64,000 bases of DNA, from assembly GCF_000234665.1 (NCBI RefSeq), contig NC_018309.1, positions 362,418 to 426,417 of the forward strand. The letters run 5' to 3'. Below the pieces are notes generated by a model. It searched no databases. It had not been told where the DNA came from and was given only the letters and a program-made list of their open reading frames with translations. Position numbers and translations under genes: made by a program. Positions 61,032 through 64,000 of the stretch are shown one piece after another (the first letter of the stretch is position 1; every line of letters starts with the position of its first letter). The stretch comes from Leishmania mexicana MHOM/GT/2001/U1103. Its lineage: Eukaryota > Euglenozoa > Kinetoplastea > Trypanosomatida > Trypanosomatidae.

Positions 61032-63599
61032 TCACAAGTTGCCCGAGGGCGGCAACTGCAGCGGCACAGACAAAGTTGGCGACACAGAAGTCGGCTGAGG
61101 CGGCGCCGCCTGTGCCGCTAAGTCGTTCAGTATCTGCACCCGTTGATGCAGCCGCTGGATCTCGAGCTGCGCCTTGCTCAACTCAGCTTGTGCCTCCTGC
61201 TGCGCGAGTGCTGCTGCCTTCTTCAGCTCTCGTATCGTGGCCTCTTGGCGCTGCAGCACGCGCGTCTGGTCATGCGTTTGGCGCTGCAGTTCGCGATGGC
61301 GACGGCGCAGCTCGACAACCTCAGCGTGCAGGAGCTGCAGCTCCACCGCATCTGCAGAGAGTGACACCGTTGAGGTGTGCGAGACTGCTGCCGCGCCACT
61401 GCCGGCGGTGACATCAAGGTGCGCCACGGCAGCTCCAGTGTTCTCGGCACTCTTGTCAACGACAGGCCCCGGCTGCCGTTGATGGCCCCGACCCTGGTAA
61501 AGCCGGTATCCCACCGTCGATGTTTCCGCTCGGCTGCTGCTGCTGGAGGTGCTCGGGGCGTCCTGTGGTGCTTCCACAGTTGCCGCTCTCGGTGGCGTGG
61601 GCGGCGCTGAGGACGGAGCCATCCGTGTCGTCGGCTGCTGCGCCGCTGGCGGCGATGGGGCACCCCCGCCACTCAAGACGCTGGCGTCCACACCGATGGA
61701 AGTATCGCGGGTCCATCGAGGCGGTGGCGTGAGAAAGATGGCACGGGGGGCGTCTGCATCTGCGGCCATCGCCACAGCCGTGTGTGCGTCGCCGCCGTTG
61801 CGTGAGTGGCCAGAGGGAGGCGGGCTGTGACCGCTACCTGCTGTGTTCGGCGTTGGCGACGCGGCAGCGCGCTTCGCATAAAGGCCTGGCGCCAACGCTG
61901 GCACCTCCAGCATCTCGCCCAGGCGAGCACCGCGCTGTTGGAGCGCTGCGGCGAGCACAGTAAGCTCGCCGCCACGCAAGTGAACGGTACACGGTTGCGG
62001 TGCCTTCTCCACCGCAGCGCGGGCGTCTGCGGGGGAGAAGAGAGAGAACATCGACGTGGTGGCCGGCGCCGACGACGATGGCGCGGTGCACTGCCAGCGG
62101 TCGGCGAGGGAGGTGAGAAGGGCATCCATGGCACGTTGTGCAGCGGCCAGGCTCGGAAAGCCGACTGCACTCGCCGAAGGAGAGGGTCCCCGGAGCGCGG
62201 CACTCAGCGTGCGGGAGGCGTAGTTCAAGCGAAACTGCACAGACGACACCACAGACCTGTCGTCGTTCCCCACGGCCGTCCTCATTGACCTCGCGAGCTC
62301 ATCCGCCAGCGATCCGTTCACCAAGAATGGGTTGCCGCTGATATCGAGGCACCGCAAGCGGGCCAGTGCCGGGGCACACGTGACGGCGGCAGCGGAGGAA
62401 GGGGAAGGGGAGGAAGGCCAGGGTATCGGAGTGAAGAGCCGGCGAACATCACGAGTGTCTTCGATGTAGTTGTGCGACAGGTCCAGGTGCGTCAGAGCCG
62501 TGCACCACGGGCGCAGAAAAAGGTGCGTTGACGAGCCCGTTCCACCCTGCGCAGCGGCCCTTTCAGCGTCTGCCGACCCTACCCACACCATCCCCGACAG
62601 AGAACGCCCACGCAGGCGGTTGTGCGAAAGGATGAGCACGACGCCGACCTTGTTGCTGTCTATGTTGCCAGAGCCTGACTTGGCACCAGGCAACAGTGGA
62701 GAGGCATCCGCCGCGGCAGATGCTGCTACCGGTTGAGAGGATGCATGCGCCCCAGTGGCGGCCGACGCGCCGGCGCTAAGCGACGGACGCGCCGCGAGGC
62801 TGCGAGCACGTCCCAGAGACCGGCCCGAGGGCTGCTGCTGTGTTTCTGTACCCACCGAGGACTGGAGGCTGATGGGGATAGACGCGGTGGGGATGGGTGT
62901 ATGGCTTTCGTTGTCGCCACCGTCGACGCTCTCAAAGATGAGTTCGACGTCTTCCTTCGCCGCCGTGCCACCAGCCATCAGCTGTGCAGCTAGGGCGGCA
63001 CCTTCCAAGGCGGATGCCCCCATGTGCGAGAGCTCGGCTGCGCTCTCCGAGGCCACTTTATGAAGAACATTATAGGCGGTCGGGCTATTCCCAGAGGCAG
63101 CTTCCCAAGACGGCGCCACGAGCATCAGCGGAAGCCCCTGCAGCGACTCAATGGAGTTGTAGGAGAGGTCCACGTACGTCAATCGCCTGCACGTCTGCAT
63201 GCCATCCACTGAGGTGAGCGCGTTGTGCGTGGCGATAAGAACGGTCAGCGTATCCGCTGCGCCGCACAGCCCCACCAAGCTGCACAACTGATTGTGGTTG
63301 ACCAGGAGATGTGTGAGGGAGGTGAAGGGGCGCAGGGCGCTGCTCTCCTCCTCAAGCGACAAGTGCGACGCACCGGCCGATGCCGTGCCTAAAGACGAAG
63401 ACACAGCCGTATCGGTATCAGCAGCAACACGAACGTCGCCTTGGTTGGAGTGCGCGAAGGGCCTCTGCAGGTTACGGAGATGGTTGTGGCTGAGGTTCAG
63501 CTTCACCGTGGTGGGGATTTCGGCCGCCTTGAGGCCATAGGTGCGCGAGTGCACCTCCCCCAGCTCGTAGATGTTGCGCCGTTCGAGTGAGACATGCAT
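61032..63599 (-). CDS. Leucine-rich repeat protein with C-terminal coiled coil
   Basis: An 855-residue protein. LRR units of the SDS22/cilia type (LxLSxNxLxxL) are seen at about residues 26-40 (KLNLSHNHLRNL) and about 85-150 (HLLVNHNQLCSL, VLIATHNALTSV, YVDLSYNSIESL). Further units lie at about 315-440 (LILSHNRLRG, HLDLSHNYIED, LDISGNPF). Long Ser/Ala/Thr/Pro-rich low-complexity spacers separate these groups, and residues about 760-840 form a coiled coil with heptads of Leu, Val and Gln. No enzyme domain is seen. Such LRR/coiled-coil proteins are common in trypanosomatids and often cytoskeletal. The frame stays open to 63950, but the splice signals at 63604-63620 favour this ATG. Confidence 0.85.
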   Translation of the reverse strand: MHVSLERRNIYELGEVHSRTYGLKAAEIPTTVKLNLSHNHLRNLQRPFAHSNQGDVRVAADTDTAVSSSLGTASAGASHLSLEEESSALRPFTSLTHLLVNHNQLCSLVGLCGAADTLTVLIATHNALTSVDGMQTCRRLTYVDLSYNSIESLQGLPLMLVAPSWEAASGNSPTAYNVLHKVASESAAELSHMGASALEGAALAAQLMAGGTAAKEDVELIFESVDGGDNESHTPIPTASIPISLQSSVGTETQQQPSGRSLGRARSLAARPSLSAGASAATGAHASSQPVAASAAADASPLLPGAKSGSGNIDSNKVGVVLILSHNRLRGRSLSGMVWVGSADAERAAAQGGTGSSTHLFLRPWCTALTHLDLSHNYIEDTRDVRRLFTPIPWPSSPSPSSAAAVTCAPALARLRCLDISGNPFLVNGSLADELARSMRTAVGNDDRSVVSSVQFRLNYASRTLSAALRGPSPSASAVGFPSLAAAQRAMDALLTSLADRWQCTAPSSSAPATTSMFSLFSPADARAAVEKAPQPCTVHLRGGELTVLAAALQQRGARLGEMLEVPALAPGLYAKRAAASPTPNTAGSGHSPPPSGHSRNGGDAHTAVAMAADADAPRAIFLTPPPRWTRDTSIGVDASVLSGGGAPSPPAAQQPTTRMAPSSAPPTPPRAATVEAPQDAPSTSSSSSRAETSTVGYRLYQGRGHQRQPGPVVDKSAENTGAAVAHLDVTAGSGAAAVSHTSTVSLSADAVELQLLHAEVVELRRRHRELQRQTHDQTRVLQRQEATIRELKKAAALAQQEAQAELSKAQLEIQRLHQRVQILNDLAAQAAPPQPTSVSPTLSVPLQLPPSGNL

Positions 63600-64000
63600 G
63601 GCGCTGATGATGCCGCCGCTGGGTCGATACAGCGAGGAGAGGAGGGGGGAGAGAGGAAAGGGAAGCCACAAGAGAACTGAGCGCGAGAGCAGCTGTCTGG
63701 CAATGCTCAGCAGAGGGTGGGTGAAGGGTATGGGGCAGTGTTGGTGGAACGCGCAGGACAGGACAGCATGTATGCTCGCACAAGTACACGAGTCTGTGAT
63801 TGGCGTAACGTGGAGGGGTGGGTAGCCGTGAGGTGGTGATGGGAACCGCTGGCAACAGCAGGGAGAGGGAGATCGAGTGAGCGCCTGTGTGCCGGGCTTG
63901 CCGAGCGTGGAGGGGGTGGAAGGCAGAGGCACAGCACACAACGCAGCCACCTCACGTCTTTTACGCGCTACGTTGGATGATAAAAGGCGGGGTAGAGCGG
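63600..64000. other. 5' flank of the LRR gene
   Basis: Spacer up to the window edge with purine-rich stretches on the plus strand. The upstream part of the open frame here (to 63950) is outside the predicted mRNA. Confidence 0.55.
63604..63662 (-). promoter_or_regulatory. Trans-splice acceptor region of the LRR gene
   Basis: Minus-strand pyrimidine tract (complement of 63632-63662) followed by two candidate AGs, at 63620-63619 and 63605-63604, both upstream of the ATG at 63599. Confidence 0.55.

Noticed and set aside
1..64000. CRISPR arrays, bacterial operons, Shine-Dalgarno sites
   Set aside because: The window is eukaryotic; the only regular repeats are microsatellites without spacers.

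Overview
The window is nuclear DNA of a trypanosomatid, most likely Leishmania or a close relative (Leishmaniinae). The evidence is as follows. Intron-less genes lie in long same-strand blocks. They are separated by CT/GA-rich, (CA)n/(TG)n-rich spacers, and most have a polypyrimidine tract plus AG (trans-splice acceptor) just upstream of the first usable ATG. Several proteins match trypanosomatid versions very well, such as a mercaptopyruvate sulfurtransferase with the C-terminal extension known from Leishmania. Two SIDER2-like retroposon copies are present. From memory, the set MST / NDUFV1 / stomatin-like / V-ATPase d recalls Leishmania chromosome 5; this was not checked.

Layout. (1) 1 to about 5,900: GC-rich sequence of odd texture with no recognisable gene, probably poor-quality or repeat-derived contig-end sequence. 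(2) 6.4-22.1 kb: a minus-strand polycistronic block, in transcription order stomatin-like protein, small mitochondrial membrane protein, DRC7-like axonemal protein, TRM11-like tRNA methyltransferase, RING-like protein, twin-Cx9C protein, complex I 51-kDa subunit, and 3-mercaptopyruvate sulfurtransferase. (3) 22.1-23.5 kb: a divergent strand-switch region, the likely Pol II start zone for both flanking blocks. (4) 23.6-50.6 kb, possibly to 54.1 kb: a plus-strand block with a mitochondrial-type coiled-coil protein, AFG1-like ATPase, L-type lectin, MORN protein, Rad21/SCC1 cohesin, METTL13-like methyltransferase and a large RRM protein, then a cysteine-rich broken gene and a small membrane protein. 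(5) 54.1-57.0 kb: a convergent strand-switch (termination) region with possible retroposon debris. (6) 57.0-63.6 kb: a minus-strand block with an LRR/coiled-coil protein, V-ATPase subunit d and an unrecognised protein.

The main structural caution is a 100-N gap at 28,437-28,536. The 2,128 bases before it recur in register after it (26,309-28,436 versus 28,537-30,664). This is what an unmerged overlap of two contigs looks like, so the partial lectin and partial AFG1 genes around the gap, and the chimeric reading frame through it, are probably artefacts.

The genes do not form a pathway, as expected for trypanosomatid polycistrons. Mitochondrial proteins are frequent (MST possibly, NDUFV1, twin-Cx9C, the small membrane protein, SLP2-like, AFG1-like and probably the 443-residue protein). 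I found no CRISPR array, rRNA or convincing tRNA. The most interesting biology is a near-identical inverted pair of SIDER2-like elements bracketing the first gene of the plus-strand block, a dispersed 178-bp repeat of unknown nature, and several unusual proteins: an anchor-less L-type lectin with a charged insert, a RING-like domain without its histidine, and an RNA-binding protein with a duplicated divergent RRM.
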